From: Candidatus Sumerlaeota bacterium
Lineage (GTDB): Bacteria; Sumerlaeota; Sumerlaeia; JADFCT01
DNA: 20,988 nucleotides
Direction: 5' to 3'
NCBI GenBank assembly: GCA_026398575.1
Contig: JAPLSP010000665.1
Location: 1 to 20,988, forward strand
Shown here: positions 5,935 to 13,820 of the stretch, one piece after another
Position numbering within the stretch: position 1 is the first letter of the stretch
Layout: every line of letters begins with the position of its first letter
Position numbers and translations under genes: made by a program
The notes under the pieces: generated by a model
What the model saw: only the letters and a program-made list of their open reading frames with translations
Told to the model about the DNA's origin: nothing
The model's database searches: none

Positions 5935-7858
5935 GGCGAATCGCCATGCCGCCTTGGGCTGTCATGGGCGCCTTCAATACCGCGCTCGAATCAACCAGGA
6001 ATCTTTCGATCTTCACGTGCGTGCGCGTTTCGGTCTTTGGATCGTCCGAATAAATGTGCGCGGCGTATTTTTTCCCCGCCGGCAGAAAAGCAAGAGGGAT
6101 ATCCAGCGAACGCGGTTCACCGCTGTTCAGGCAGCCGATGAACCAGCTTTCGCCGCTGCGGCGCGCGATCACGGCGTACTCCCCTATCCTGCCGTGAATC
6201 ACTTTCGTCTCGTTCCAGACCGTCGGAACACGGTCGTAAAATTCCAGCTCCGGTTCGTCCCCAATCGAAGTTTGCGCATTGCCGGCGCCTCCCAGCTTTT
6301 GCGGCGCATTGGAAGGCCGGTCATACCAATATAAAAATTGCCACGGGCTATAGAGGCAGACTGCTTTCGCGAGTTGAAAGGCGTGGCTGGCGTTTTTGTC
6401 CACGCGCTGGTCGTAGTAACAAATCGTATTGTCGGCGGGACCGGCCAGAAACCGCATGAACAGCAGCGCCAGCGTCTGCGAATTCACGGGGCTTGTCTCG
6501 TCGCCGGAGATACCCTCTTGCGTCATCAGGTTTGGATACGTGCGCGCATAGCCGGTGGGGCGGTATTCGTCGTGCACGTCCACCATGAGATGATATTGCG
6601 CCGCCTTGCGGATGGCTTCGTGCAGCCAACTGGTCCATTGCTGCGAACCAACATTGACGAAGCCGAACTTGACTCCTTTGACGCCCCATTTTTGGTAAAG
6701 GGGAAACACTTCATCGGCCTGTTTTTCAAGCGCGAGGTGATTTACGTAGAGGATAATGCTCACGCCGCGCTCATTGCCGTAGCGGATCACCTCCTGCAAA
6801 TCCAGCGGGCCTTTGGAGCGCGCGGGATCAAGATGGACGTCGCGGGCGTCGGACTTGGGAGAGCCTTCGGGGCCATACCATCCGGCGTCGAACTCGACGT
6901 ATTGCAGGTTGCGCCTGGCGGCGAAATCCACGCACGCCTTGCCGCCGACGGTCGAAAGCGTCACTTCGCGGATCACCTTGCCCGGCTTGATCCAGGATGT
7001 ATCGGCGATGGCGCAGGGATCGTTCAGGTTGAGGATGATGAAATTATTCTCCAGCAGGCGACCGGCGCTCTCGGCGATCATGATTACGCGCCAGGGCGTC
7101 GTCAAAGGCAGCGCGGACTTCACGCCGCCGCTCAGCTCGCTCACGAGGCTGTTGGCAGGACTATTTGCAGGGCTATTCGCCTGTCCCTTCAGCGGCGCGA
7201 ACTTCATGCGCGCATAATCCACAAGACGCGCCTCGGCCAGCGACACAAATAGATCGTCGGCAATCTGAATCGTCAGCGGACGTTCGCAACCCGGCTTGAT
7301 CTTGCTGAGCGTGACTTTTGAATACTTGCCCTGCGCGGAATATACAGCCCAGGCGGTATGATCGCCGAGAAATCGGAATTCGCTCTGTTCGCGGGCGATG
7401 CTGACGCTGTCCATCGCTTCCTGCTTGGGGATCGTGTAGCAGAACGCGGCGCCTTCGTTGTATGCGCGGATCGTCATCATCAACCGGCGATGCGGCGCCT
7501 GAGTCTCCTTTAGCTCGATAGCGGTTTGATTATAGTTGTCGCGAATGGAATCGCGCTCGCCATAAACCGGCTTCCAGACGCTGTCATGGCTGCTGGCCGT
7601 CGGCTTGACGATCTCCAACCCATCCTTCATCGGGGCGCCTTCGATCTCCAATCCCAGCCGCGATTCGCGGATGATTGCTTTGCGGTTATAGGCGACCCGA
7701 TAAATCGGGCAGTCCTTTGCCCCTTCGAAATCCTTCACCTCGAAGGTTATCGAAATTTTGCCATCCGGCGATTTGAGTTCGAGTCCGTGCGCGACGCCTG
7801 ATAGTATCAGAATCGCTATGCTCAAAGAACTGGTAACGAAACTGCGTGTGTGTAGCAT
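5894..7858 (-). CDS. Glycoside hydrolase family 97 (alpha-glucosidase/alpha-galactosidase type)
   Basis: A 654-residue exported enzyme with the GH97 three-part layout: an N-terminal beta-sandwich (~26-280, LKSPDGKISITFEV, YRVAYNRKAII, RESRLGLEI), a TIM barrel (~290-560, YVEFDAGWYGP, ISIILYVNHL-type strand, LMVDVHDEYRPTG, RTYPNLMTQEGISGDE) and a C-terminal sheet domain. The family cleaves alpha-glucosidic or alpha-galactosidic links by inversion or retention. At the strand that bears the Asp nucleophile in retaining members, this protein has GVKFGFVNVG with Gly399, while Glu431, Glu448 and Glu454 remain. I therefore cannot assign mechanism or substrate. A short ANSP repeat occurs at 227-238. 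The start at 7858 gives a signal peptide (MLHTRSFVTSSLSIAILILS); the ribosome site is weak (AGGCGG). Family assignment is strong. Confidence 0.9.
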   Translation of the reverse strand: MLHTRSFVTSSLSIAILILSGVAHGLELKSPDGKISITFEVKDFEGAKDCPIYRVAYNRKAIIRESRLGLEIEGAPMKDGLEIVKPTASSHDSVWKPVYGERDSIRDNYNQTAIELKETQAPHRRLMMTIRAYNEGAAFCYTIPKQEAMDSVSIAREQSEFRFLGDHTAWAVYSAQGKYSKVTLSKIKPGCERPLTIQIADDLFVSLAEARLVDYARMKFAPLKGQANSPANSPANSLVSELSGGVKSALPLTTPWRVIMIAESAGRLLENNFIILNLNDPCAIADTSWIKPGKVIREVTLSTVGGKACVDFAARRNLQYVEFDAGWYGPEGSPKSDARDVHLDPARSKGPLDLQEVIRYGNERGVSIILYVNHLALEKQADEVFPLYQKWGVKGVKFGFVNVGSQQWTSWLHEAIRKAAQYHLMVDVHDEYRPTGYARTYPNLMTQEGISGDETSPVNSQTLALLFMRFLAGPADNTICYYDQRVDKNASHAFQLAKAVCLYSPWQFLYWYDRPSNAPQKLGGAGNAQTSIGDEPELEFYDRVPTVWNETKVIHGRIGEYAVIARRSGESWFIGCLNSGEPRSLDIPLAFLPAGKKYAAHIYSDDPKTETRTHVKIERFLVDSSAVLKAPMTAQGGMAIRLEPKRDKEDYPAY

Positions 7859-8037
7859 CTTGTGACCGCCTGTGATTGATTTCCGAGATTATTGTGGCGC
7901 AAATACGGTGCGCACTTCAAGCGTTGGATCACCTGGGCAAGATCGGCAGAGAAATTAGCCGTTGACCGATTCCTCCTGAATGTAAAAGATAGCGGGAAAG
8001 TTGAGCGGCAAAACAAAGAGAGGAAAATTACCGGATA
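7859..8037. other. Divergent intergenic region
   Basis: This 179-bp gap separates the minus-strand GH97 from the plus-strand toxin remnant. A plus-strand frame with no ATG runs from 7880 to a TAA at 8036-8038, which overlaps the ATG of the PIN remnant (TAATG). This could be the tail of a lost upstream partner, but its residues (AHFKRWITWARSAEKLAVD) do not match a family I recognise. Confidence 0.4.
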
Positions 8038-8330
8038 ATGAGTCGTTCAGTATATCTAGATACAACGATTCCCAGTTACCAATTTGATGACCGGGAATCC
8101 ATGAAATCGCTGATGCCTATGTTCGCAATACGTTGATGCCACAGGAAGCAGGAGGAGACGCTGTTCACCTTGCTTATGCATCACAGTACAAAATTGATTT
8201 TTTGCTGACTTGGAATTGCAACCATTTGGCCAACGCCAATAAGAAGCAGCACATCCGTGTCATCAATGCAAGGCTGGGACTCTTCACGCCAGAAATTATT
8301 ACTCCACTTCAGTTGTTTCCTGAAAGGTAG
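8038..8330 (+). pseudogene. VapC-like PIN-domain toxin, internally deleted and frameshifted
   Basis: The gene starts MSRSVYLDTTIPSYQFDDRES, the opening of a PIN-domain ribonuclease with the first active-site Asp (D8). That frame then runs into a TGA at 8134. From 8091, one frame over, the C-terminal part continues: IHEIADAYVRNTLMPQ, then GGDAVHLAYAS and DFLLTWNCNHLANANK, ending TPEIITPLQLFPER at 8330. These are the late PIN motifs (the GDA acid and the TWN segment). Full-length relatives are about 160 residues; here only ~21 plus ~79 remain, so roughly the central 60-80 residues, including middle acidic residues, are missing along with a frame change. The toxin is therefore expected to be inactive. 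A small gene follows seven bases later. Base composition is visibly more AT-rich than in the flanking hydrolase genes, which fits horizontal origin. Confidence 0.72.
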
Positions 8331-8337
8331 AGAAGAA

Positions 8338-8547
8338 ATGTACACAAACGAATTGCTGGAAGAAAAGGCTCGCGCCCAACGAATCCTAATCTCTGATGCT
8401 GAGAAGGCGGGGAAGGATTATATGACATATACAGAAGATCTAGTCCGCGAGCTATACCGAAGCAAAGGATGGGCTTTGAATTTTGTCAAAAGCGCTAGCG
8501 CCAGTCCCGCCACGCCTTCTGGCAACCCAACAAACGTGATCGGATAG
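8338..8547 (+). CDS. Small helical partner of the PIN remnant
   Basis: A 69-residue protein starting seven bases after the PIN remnant, with AGAGAAGA just upstream of the ATG. The sequence MYTNELLEEKARAQRILIS followed by KDYMTYTEDLVRELYRSKGW is predicted helical and resembles small proteins encoded beside PIN-domain genes in cyanobacteria and other bacteria, where the leading 'ELLEEKxxAQxxL' is common. It could be the antitoxin or a cognate accessory protein. The last ~18 residues (SASASPATPSGNPTNVIG) look disordered and may be a frayed end. It keeps an intact frame although its toxin partner is broken. Function is inferred from position only. Confidence 0.55.
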   Translation: MYTNELLEEKARAQRILISDAEKAGKDYMTYTEDLVRELYRSKGWALNFVKSASASPATPSGNPTNVIG

Positions 8548-8577
8548 CGCCACGATTCAACTGGGAGCCAGCCTGAC

Positions 8578-9024
8578 ATGAATCAATTCGACGAAACAGA
8601 AACTGAGACCGAGACCGAGACAAGGACAGACACTGGCCAATCATCAATGCAACGGCCCAAGTGGTGGTATTTTATACTAGCCTATGGGATTGCCCTTTTT
8701 CTATCTGGTGGCGAGTATTTGCTTGCGCCGCAGTTCTTGATATTCGCCCTGTTCTTTTTCCCTGGGGGCTTGCTTTATTTCTTCCCTGGGGAGGCGAAAT
8801 CCGATGCGTTATTATTCTTTGGTCACATATCTTATCTGATGCTGATTATTATCGGCTCTTTCACGCGCAGCTATAAAATACTATATCTCCTGGTTATTCT
8901 GCTATTGATCAATACGATTGGCTGTAGATTCATGCAGGCCAAGATGAGCCAAGACTGGAGCCACATGACCAACTGCCCATCGCAGATGGACCGTACGCGC
9001 TCTCTTGCGCACAATGACCACTGA
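8578..9024 (+). CDS. Hypothetical four-helix membrane protein with Glu-Thr repeat
   Basis: A 148-residue protein with a GGGAG ribosome site ~10 bases before the ATG. The N-terminus holds a Glu-Thr repeat (ETETETETETRTDT, residues 6-19) encoded by a near-perfect hexanucleotide array. Four hydrophobic segments follow at about 30-48, 50-69, 77-94 and 100-118, so it is probably an inner-membrane protein. The C-terminal ~30 residues are polar. I recognise no family. It shares the plus strand and lower GC with the toxin remnant and ends 12 bp from the convergent FAD-protein stop, suggesting all three arrived as one insertion between the GH97 and FAD genes. Confidence 0.6.
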   Translation: MNQFDETETETETETRTDTGQSSMQRPKWWYFILAYGIALFLSGGEYLLAPQFLIFALFFFPGGLLYFFPGEAKSDALLFFGHISYLMLIIIGSFTRSYKILYLLVILLLINTIGCRFMQAKMSQDWSHMTNCPSQMDRTRSLAHNDH

Positions 9025-9036
9025 ACCATTCCGATT

Positions 9037-12000
9037 CTACTGCTGGCGCGGCGAGTTCAGTGTCAGCTGCGCCAGCCGCGATAGTGTTCCGTCGCTTTGT
9101 TGGATGCAATTTTGGAGCCATTGTTTGGCTTGGCCGTCTTTGTCGCCGCAGCGATAGAGGGCGCAGGCGATCATTGCGTCGCGCAACGAATCCCGGCTCA
9201 GAGCCTTTTGGGCTGCCGACCTGGCGTCGGTTTTGGCGCCATTCTTTGCATCGGCGCCACGAGTGGCATTCTCGCCGCTGCCGGACAGCAGATCGGCCAA
9301 CGGCGCGGCGCCAGCGGGGTCTCCAATGCGGCCGAGGGCGAACGTTACCGAGCGGAGGAGCTGAAAGTCGGAGATAGCCGCTTTGTCTTTGGCGATCTCC
9401 ACCAGGAGCGGCACGGCGCGGCGGTCGCGCGCGAATCCGAGGGCGCGGATCATCCCGTACTTTCCGCCCCAGCCTTTCGACTTGTTCGCTTCTTGGACGG
9501 AATCACCCTTGAGAGATTCGATCAAGGTGGACGCGCCGGTTCCATCGCCCATCACCGCGAGAAGCTGCGCGTAGGCAAGCTTGTCCTGACCTGACGCCTT
9601 TTCGTACGCGTCGCGCAGAAGCGGCGCGGCCTCCTTGGGCTGCGCCAGCAGAAGCGCGACGTTCTTGTAAGCCCCGCTCTCGGGCGGCGCGGCGTTCTTG
9701 GGTTCGGCCTGTATGACCGCCGCGTCTTTGTATATTTCCTTCACCCCGCCCACGGCCGCTTTCAGCTTGTCCGCGAGGATCGGGTAGGAATCGCGATCCG
9801 TCAGCACGGTGGGCGGCAGATTGCCGATCTCCACCAGGTGCTTCTGCAGCGCTTTGATATCCACCTGCCGGAGCGCGGCGCCACTCTTGGCCGTCCATGC
9901 CGCAGCCACGCCCGCCGCATAGCCGAGGTTGTGCAGGTCCGGCTGCATGCGCAGGATCGGCATGGCGTCGCGATGGGCGCTGATGCCGAGGCCGACGACG
10001 AGGATTCCTTCCATTCCCTTCGGCAACATGCAGCGGTAGGGCATGTAGGCGTGGAAGATTTTCCTCGAGACTTGCGTCACAGAAAAGAAGGGATGGATCT
10101 GATAGCCGTGGCTGTCATAGTTGCTGGCGGCGTAGGTGACGCTGTCGGGGAAGGTGCGCTCGTTGACGATGTCCAGCCAATCAATGCAGAAATCTCCGAC
10201 GATGCGGCGCCGCTCGCGCGTGTCCATCAGCTGCCCGAGATCGAAGGTCCGCACGCCCGAGCGAAGTTTGTCTTCGATCACCGCTTTGATGTTGAGCGGA
10301 TCGGCGTCATCCACCGGCCTGCGGTCACCGTTATAATACGAGTCTCCCAGGTTGCGGCTGGGCAGGTGCGCATTCTGGAGGGCGTAGTCGTCCTCAACGA
10401 AGACATAGTTTGCGCCGGCGTCAATGGCCACGTCGGAATTGCCCGTGCCGTCTATCACCACCTTGGCCAGAACCACTCCGCGCCCATAAGGCGTGGCGAT
10501 GATCGCTCCCTTGACGCGGTTTCCCTCGACCAGCGCGCCGCATCCGAGCGCGCCGTACCAGATGTCGGCTTTGGCTTTGCGCAGTTCGCTGCGATACCAC
10601 TCCATGCGAACCTCGACTGGATTGTCGGGAATGCCTGTGGTGAAGCCGACGCGATTGCCGCAATAGTAGCCGCCGATCATGCCCGTCGTCCCGACGCCGC
10701 CGAGGGCGTTGAGATATTCCACGAGCAGCGTATGAGCGCCCTGCCGCGCGGCGGAGATGCCCGCCGGAGCGCCCGCCGTGCCGCCGCCGATCACCACGAC
10801 GTCATAGCTGCCCAACACGGGCAGCGCGCCTTCATCTTCAGGGACGGCGCCTGTTGACGCGCCGGGACGCATTCCGGCGAGAGGCTCTTTGACCTCGCCG
10901 CTCGCCGCGGCGCCCACCGCCTTGGCCCGCGCGACGCGGACGCCCTGCAACGCCGGCGCCGCTTTGGCCTCCATTGCGGATTCCCTGCCGATACGCGCGC
11001 CCGTTTCCATATAGGCCAGAGGACGCAAAATCTTTTCCGCGATCTCCCGCGGCATATCGGCGCACGGCCCCAGCACCCACAACCGCGTCAGCCCCTCGGG
11101 ACGGAAAACATCCAGTTCGATCTTGTCGGCGCCTTTCCATTCCGCGCTGGCGCTTTTATTGGCTTTCATCGTCTGGGGATAAATGAAGAAAGGCTCGTCC
11201 GCCGTATAGAGCTGCGTGGGGACATACGCCAGGTCGCGAACCTTTTGTTCGAGGTTGGCGCGCGCCGCCCAGCTGTCGTCGGGCAGATCGAGTTTGAGTG
11301 TGTATTCAAACCAGAAGGTATCTTTTTCCGAAAAAGCGATCTGGCGCTTGGAGGGCTTGGCGTCGCCCGTGTTTCCAACAGGAAGCGGCAGCTTGCGGAC
11401 CGAGACCTGTTCGCTCTCTTTCTTCGCCTCCTTGGCGATGGAAATCCATTTCACGTTCTGCGGACCGGCGACGAATGGCCGGAACTTCGCGCCGGCCCAG
11501 CGGGCGACAACGGCCTGCTGGGTCGCGTCTATGATGACTTTCGCCAGGACGGCCTGCCGCCCCGCCCGATTCGCCATGACGACACCCGCCGGCTTGCCCT
11601 GTCCATCCACAAGCAGGTCCGCCGGATAGCAGCCATAAAGGAATTGCACGCCCGACTCGGTCAACGCCTGATCGAGCGCGCGCTTGACCTGCATCGGAAT
11701 CGAGGACGATTTCGGTTCCGCTTTATCCGGCGAGGCCGCCGGCTCGATCAGAATTTCGCCGATCAGGATGCGGGTGGCGCCCGCGCTCTTCTTGAAGAAG
11801 CATTTCACGTAGCGCGTGGATGCGGCCATATCGAGAGATAACGTATTCAGCGTCGCGGTTGAGTTGTCATTCTTCGCTTCGCCGATCTGCCGCCAATCGC
11901 GTTTGTCGTTGCTGACGGAAACGGTCATGCTGTCCGCGTTATAATCTTTAGCGCGAAAAACCATGGCGTGGATTTTTTTGACGCCGCATTCCTTGCCGAG

Positions 12001-12489
12001 ATCAATCACGATGTTCACGTCATCGTCATACTGGACGCTTTCATTGACCGGATTGCTCCATTGATTGTCATTCAGGAGCGTCGGCGGGTCCGTGTCTTTG
12101 TGCTTGGCGGCAGAAAGCTTGTCGGCGGCGTAGGCAAAGGGGAGGCCGGCGGTCGAGTCCTGCGCGTTGAAGATGCTGTGAGCCAGGGGGGAATTGGGCT
12201 TCTCATCCTCTTCGAGATAGAGGCGCATCGCGCCCGCCATGTCTTCGCCAAGATAGTTGTGTGGCGCGGCCAGAAAGACTTTGGCGCCGGATTTGGCCGC
12301 CGACACCGCGGCCGCGACCGCTCCGCTGCCGCCGCCGACCACGACGACGTCCACGTCGTAGGCGACGGGAATCTGCCGAGCCGATTCGAGAACCGCCGAA
12401 TCCGCCGCCGCCGCTGTTGGAGAAGCGACGGGCAGAAGATTAGCCGCGACAAACAAGGCCGCTGCGATTGCATGAAAGCGAATTCTCAT
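9037..12489 (-). CDS. Tandem FAD_oxidored fusion with discoidin-like insert and HEAT-like C-terminus
   Basis: A 1150-residue exported flavoprotein, much longer than the usual 450-650 residues of single FAD_oxidored (PF12831-type) proteins. A signal peptide (to ~29) is followed by a first dinucleotide-binding motif VVVVGGGSGAVAAA (48-61) and GEDMAG. A ~115-residue insert at ~137-250 (NQWSNPVNESVQYDDDVNI, VIDLGKECGVKKIHAMVF, TRYVKCFFKKS) looks like an F5/8C (discoidin) sugar-binding domain. The first FAD domain then resumes and ends with LWVLGPCADMPREIA (~470). A second complete FAD domain starts at SYDVVVIGGGTAGAPAG (561) with ALGGVGTTGMIGG and ends GILVVGLGISAHRDAMP (~828). Residues ~925-1150 are alpha-helical HEAT-like repeats (AVPLLVEIAKD, AAPLADLLSG). 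AGGAG lies eight bases before the start. A role in periplasmic sugar oxidation is plausible but unproven. Confidence 0.85.
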   Translation of the reverse strand: MRIRFHAIAAALFVAANLLPVASPTAAAADSAVLESARQIPVAYDVDVVVVGGGSGAVAAAVSAAKSGAKVFLAAPHNYLGEDMAGAMRLYLEEDEKPNSPLAHSIFNAQDSTAGLPFAYAADKLSAAKHKDTDPPTLLNDNQWSNPVNESVQYDDDVNIVIDLGKECGVKKIHAMVFRAKDYNADSMTVSVSNDKRDWRQIGEAKNDNSTATLNTLSLDMAASTRYVKCFFKKSAGATRILIGEILIEPAASPDKAEPKSSSIPMQVKRALDQALTESGVQFLYGCYPADLLVDGQGKPAGVVMANRAGRQAVLAKVIIDATQQAVVARWAGAKFRPFVAGPQNVKWISIAKEAKKESEQVSVRKLPLPVGNTGDAKPSKRQIAFSEKDTFWFEYTLKLDLPDDSWAARANLEQKVRDLAYVPTQLYTADEPFFIYPQTMKANKSASAEWKGADKIELDVFRPEGLTRLWVLGPCADMPREIAEKILRPLAYMETGARIGRESAMEAKAAPALQGVRVARAKAVGAAASGEVKEPLAGMRPGASTGAVPEDEGALPVLGSYDVVVIGGGTAGAPAGISAARQGAHTLLVEYLNALGGVGTTGMIGGYYCGNRVGFTTGIPDNPVEVRMEWYRSELRKAKADIWYGALGCGALVEGNRVKGAIIATPYGRGVVLAKVVIDGTGNSDVAIDAGANYVFVEDDYALQNAHLPSRNLGDSYYNGDRRPVDDADPLNIKAVIEDKLRSGVRTFDLGQLMDTRERRRIVGDFCIDWLDIVNERTFPDSVTYAASNYDSHGYQIHPFFSVTQVSRKIFHAYMPYRCMLPKGMEGILVVGLGISAHRDAMPILRMQPDLHNLGYAAGVAAAWTAKSGAALRQVDIKALQKHLVEIGNLPPTVLTDRDSYPILADKLKAAVGGVKEIYKDAAVIQAEPKNAAPPESGAYKNVALLLAQPKEAAPLLRDAYEKASGQDKLAYAQLLAVMGDGTGASTLIESLKGDSVQEANKSKGWGGKYGMIRALGFARDRRAVPLLVEIAKDKAAISDFQLLRSVTFALGRIGDPAGAAPLADLLSGSGENATRGADAKNGAKTDARSAAQKALSRDSLRDAMIACALYRCGDKDGQAKQWLQNCIQQSDGTLSRLAQLTLNSPRQQ

Positions 12490-12751
12490 TTTACAGACTC
12501 CTATGCTAAAAAATATCTAAAATCTTTGTGATGGATAAAAGTGGTTGTTTATTAGCGTTCATTAGCGTTTATCAGTGGTTTCTCAGTATCGTTGAGATTG
12601 CCACGGATAATGCCGATTGGGGCTGTGTTCAGAAGAGAGACTACTCTTGGGCAACCGCTAATGCGCGCTAATCAACGCCAATAAAAATGTTCTCTGGAAA
12701 CACCTGAATTTCAATTTAAGTGCGAATTTCCCGTTCCACCTGCGCAGGAGG
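12490..12751. repeat. Intergenic region with imperfect 29-bp inverted repeat
   Basis: The gap between the FAD and PepSY-like genes carries two arms, 12550-12578 and 12655-12683, related as reverse complements at about 23 of 29 positions (built on ATTAGCGTT). No gene is visible. The arms resemble the degenerate 'TTAGCG' intergenic repeats seen in some saccharolytic bacteria. They may form a hairpin upstream of the FAD gene. Confidence 0.7.
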
Positions 12752-13690
12752 CTAAAATCCCGTCGGCGTCATGTTTGGGTTTAGCCTGATGGCAGGCTGC
12801 GCCGCAGGGGCATTGGGCCTGGGCTGCATTGTCGGCGGAGTATAGGTTTGCGTTTCATATTTCAGATTGCCATCCGCAGCCGTCTGAACCATGGCCCTGC
12901 TTGATGTGGTACGGACCTCGAACGAAAAGGTGATCTGATTGTTGGCTGTGATCTGGTTGTTGGTTGTGATTCTGTTGAGCCGGCGGATCTCGCCCTGAGG
13001 AAATGTCTTGGTCACGGCATCCGAGACGGCCCTCGGCAGGGCGGTTGTTTCGATGCGCTCTGTCACTTCCATGAGCGAGCCATCCGCGGCGGCCATGACC
13101 ATGGTGGGTCTTGCGCTTCGCTGATAAGGGGCGCCAGCAGGAGCGGCGACCGCGGCGATGGAAGCGGAGGTGGGCGATTCCCAATAATAAGTGAGCGCGC
13201 CACTATGTGCGCCGCCCACGGCAATGGTCTCCCGCGCGTTGTGCACGCTGCCAGTAGGAACGATCTTTTTGAATGACTCGACAAGCGTCGTCGGAACGTC
13301 GCTTAACGCCAGCGCTGCATCAATCGAGCCGGCAACGCCTGCGGTGGTTACTGTCACGTTCGCAAGCGCCTTGCGGACGCCGGATGCAAGGCGCAAAAAA
13401 TATCTGGCTTCGTCCGGCCGCTTCGTCCCGTCGCTGATGGTATAGTCAGGCGCGGACTTGTTGATGGCGTCTTTGATCGGCGCAGGAATCTCCGAGAGAC
13501 TTAATGTTTTGATCTGTGGGGTAGCGGCGTTCTTTGCGGGCGCAGGTCTCGCCGCGGGCTTTCCTGGAGCGATGGGCTTCGGGTTGGCTGGTTGCATTTG
13601 AGCAAACGCGGCAACGCTGAAATGGATCGCGATGGCGCTCATCGCCGCCCAGGCCAGGCCTTTGCGCATCGCTATAGCGCTGACTCTCAT
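12752..13690 (-). CDS. Secreted PepSY-like (DUF2874-type) repeat protein
   Basis: A 312-residue exported protein. The start MRVSAIAMRKG at 13690 is chosen because GGGAG lies seven bases upstream and a signal peptide (ending AAFA-Q at ~30) begins there; a longer frame to 13771 lacks this. A Pro/Ala linker (33-56) is followed by three units sharing the pattern 'alpha helix plus strands': IPAPIKDAINKSAPDYTI (~68), VPTTLVESFKKIVPTGSV (~132) and LPRAVSDAVTKTFPQGEI (~218). Each is followed by a 'TY/YxxE..AAADGSLMEVT' or 'AADGNLKYE' strand pair, the layout of PepSY-like domains. The family is periplasmic and its ligand is usually unknown. A duplicated segment (ITTNNQITANNQIT) reflects an 18-bp tandem repeat. 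A Pro-rich tail ends the protein. Domain call is moderate. Confidence 0.7.
   Translation of the reverse strand: MRVSAIAMRKGLAWAAMSAIAIHFSVAAFAQMQPANPKPIAPGKPAARPAPAKNAATPQIKTLSLSEIPAPIKDAINKSAPDYTISDGTKRPDEARYFLRLASGVRKALANVTVTTAGVAGSIDAALALSDVPTTLVESFKKIVPTGSVHNARETIAVGGAHSGALTYYWESPTSASIAAVAAPAGAPYQRSARPTMVMAAADGSLMEVTERIETTALPRAVSDAVTKTFPQGEIRRLNRITTNNQITANNQITFSFEVRTTSSRAMVQTAADGNLKYETQTYTPPTMQPRPNAPAAQPAIRLNPNMTPTGF
12931..12975. repeat. 18-bp in-frame tandem repeat in the PepSY-like gene
   Basis: The unit TGATCTGATTGTTGGCTG (12931-12948) is followed by a copy with two changes (12949-12966) and a partial third. It encodes the repeated NNQIT peptide. The unit length keeps the frame. Confidence 0.85.
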
Positions 13691-13820
13691 TTTTTTGCTC
13701 CCTTGCATAGTTTTCTTATGCGCGTGTTGCGGAAGCAGTTTGCCGCCGATGGCCGCCGCACTCAAGGGCAATACGACGGAAGAATCAGAGCAGAGTCCGA
13801 TGGCCCCTCAATCGAAGACT

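Noticed and set aside
7880..8038. Antitoxin gene immediately upstream of the PIN remnant (TAATG overlap)
   Set aside because: The frame has no ATG and no recognisable antitoxin motif, so only the overlap itself is noted.
9025..9036. Bidirectional terminator between the convergent membrane-protein and FAD genes
   Set aside because: The gap is only 12 bp and I see no convincing stem with a T-run.
12261..12443. Small Arg/Pro-rich frames within the FAD gene N-terminus
   Set aside because: They are shadow translations of Ala/Gly-rich coding sequence and have no start signals.
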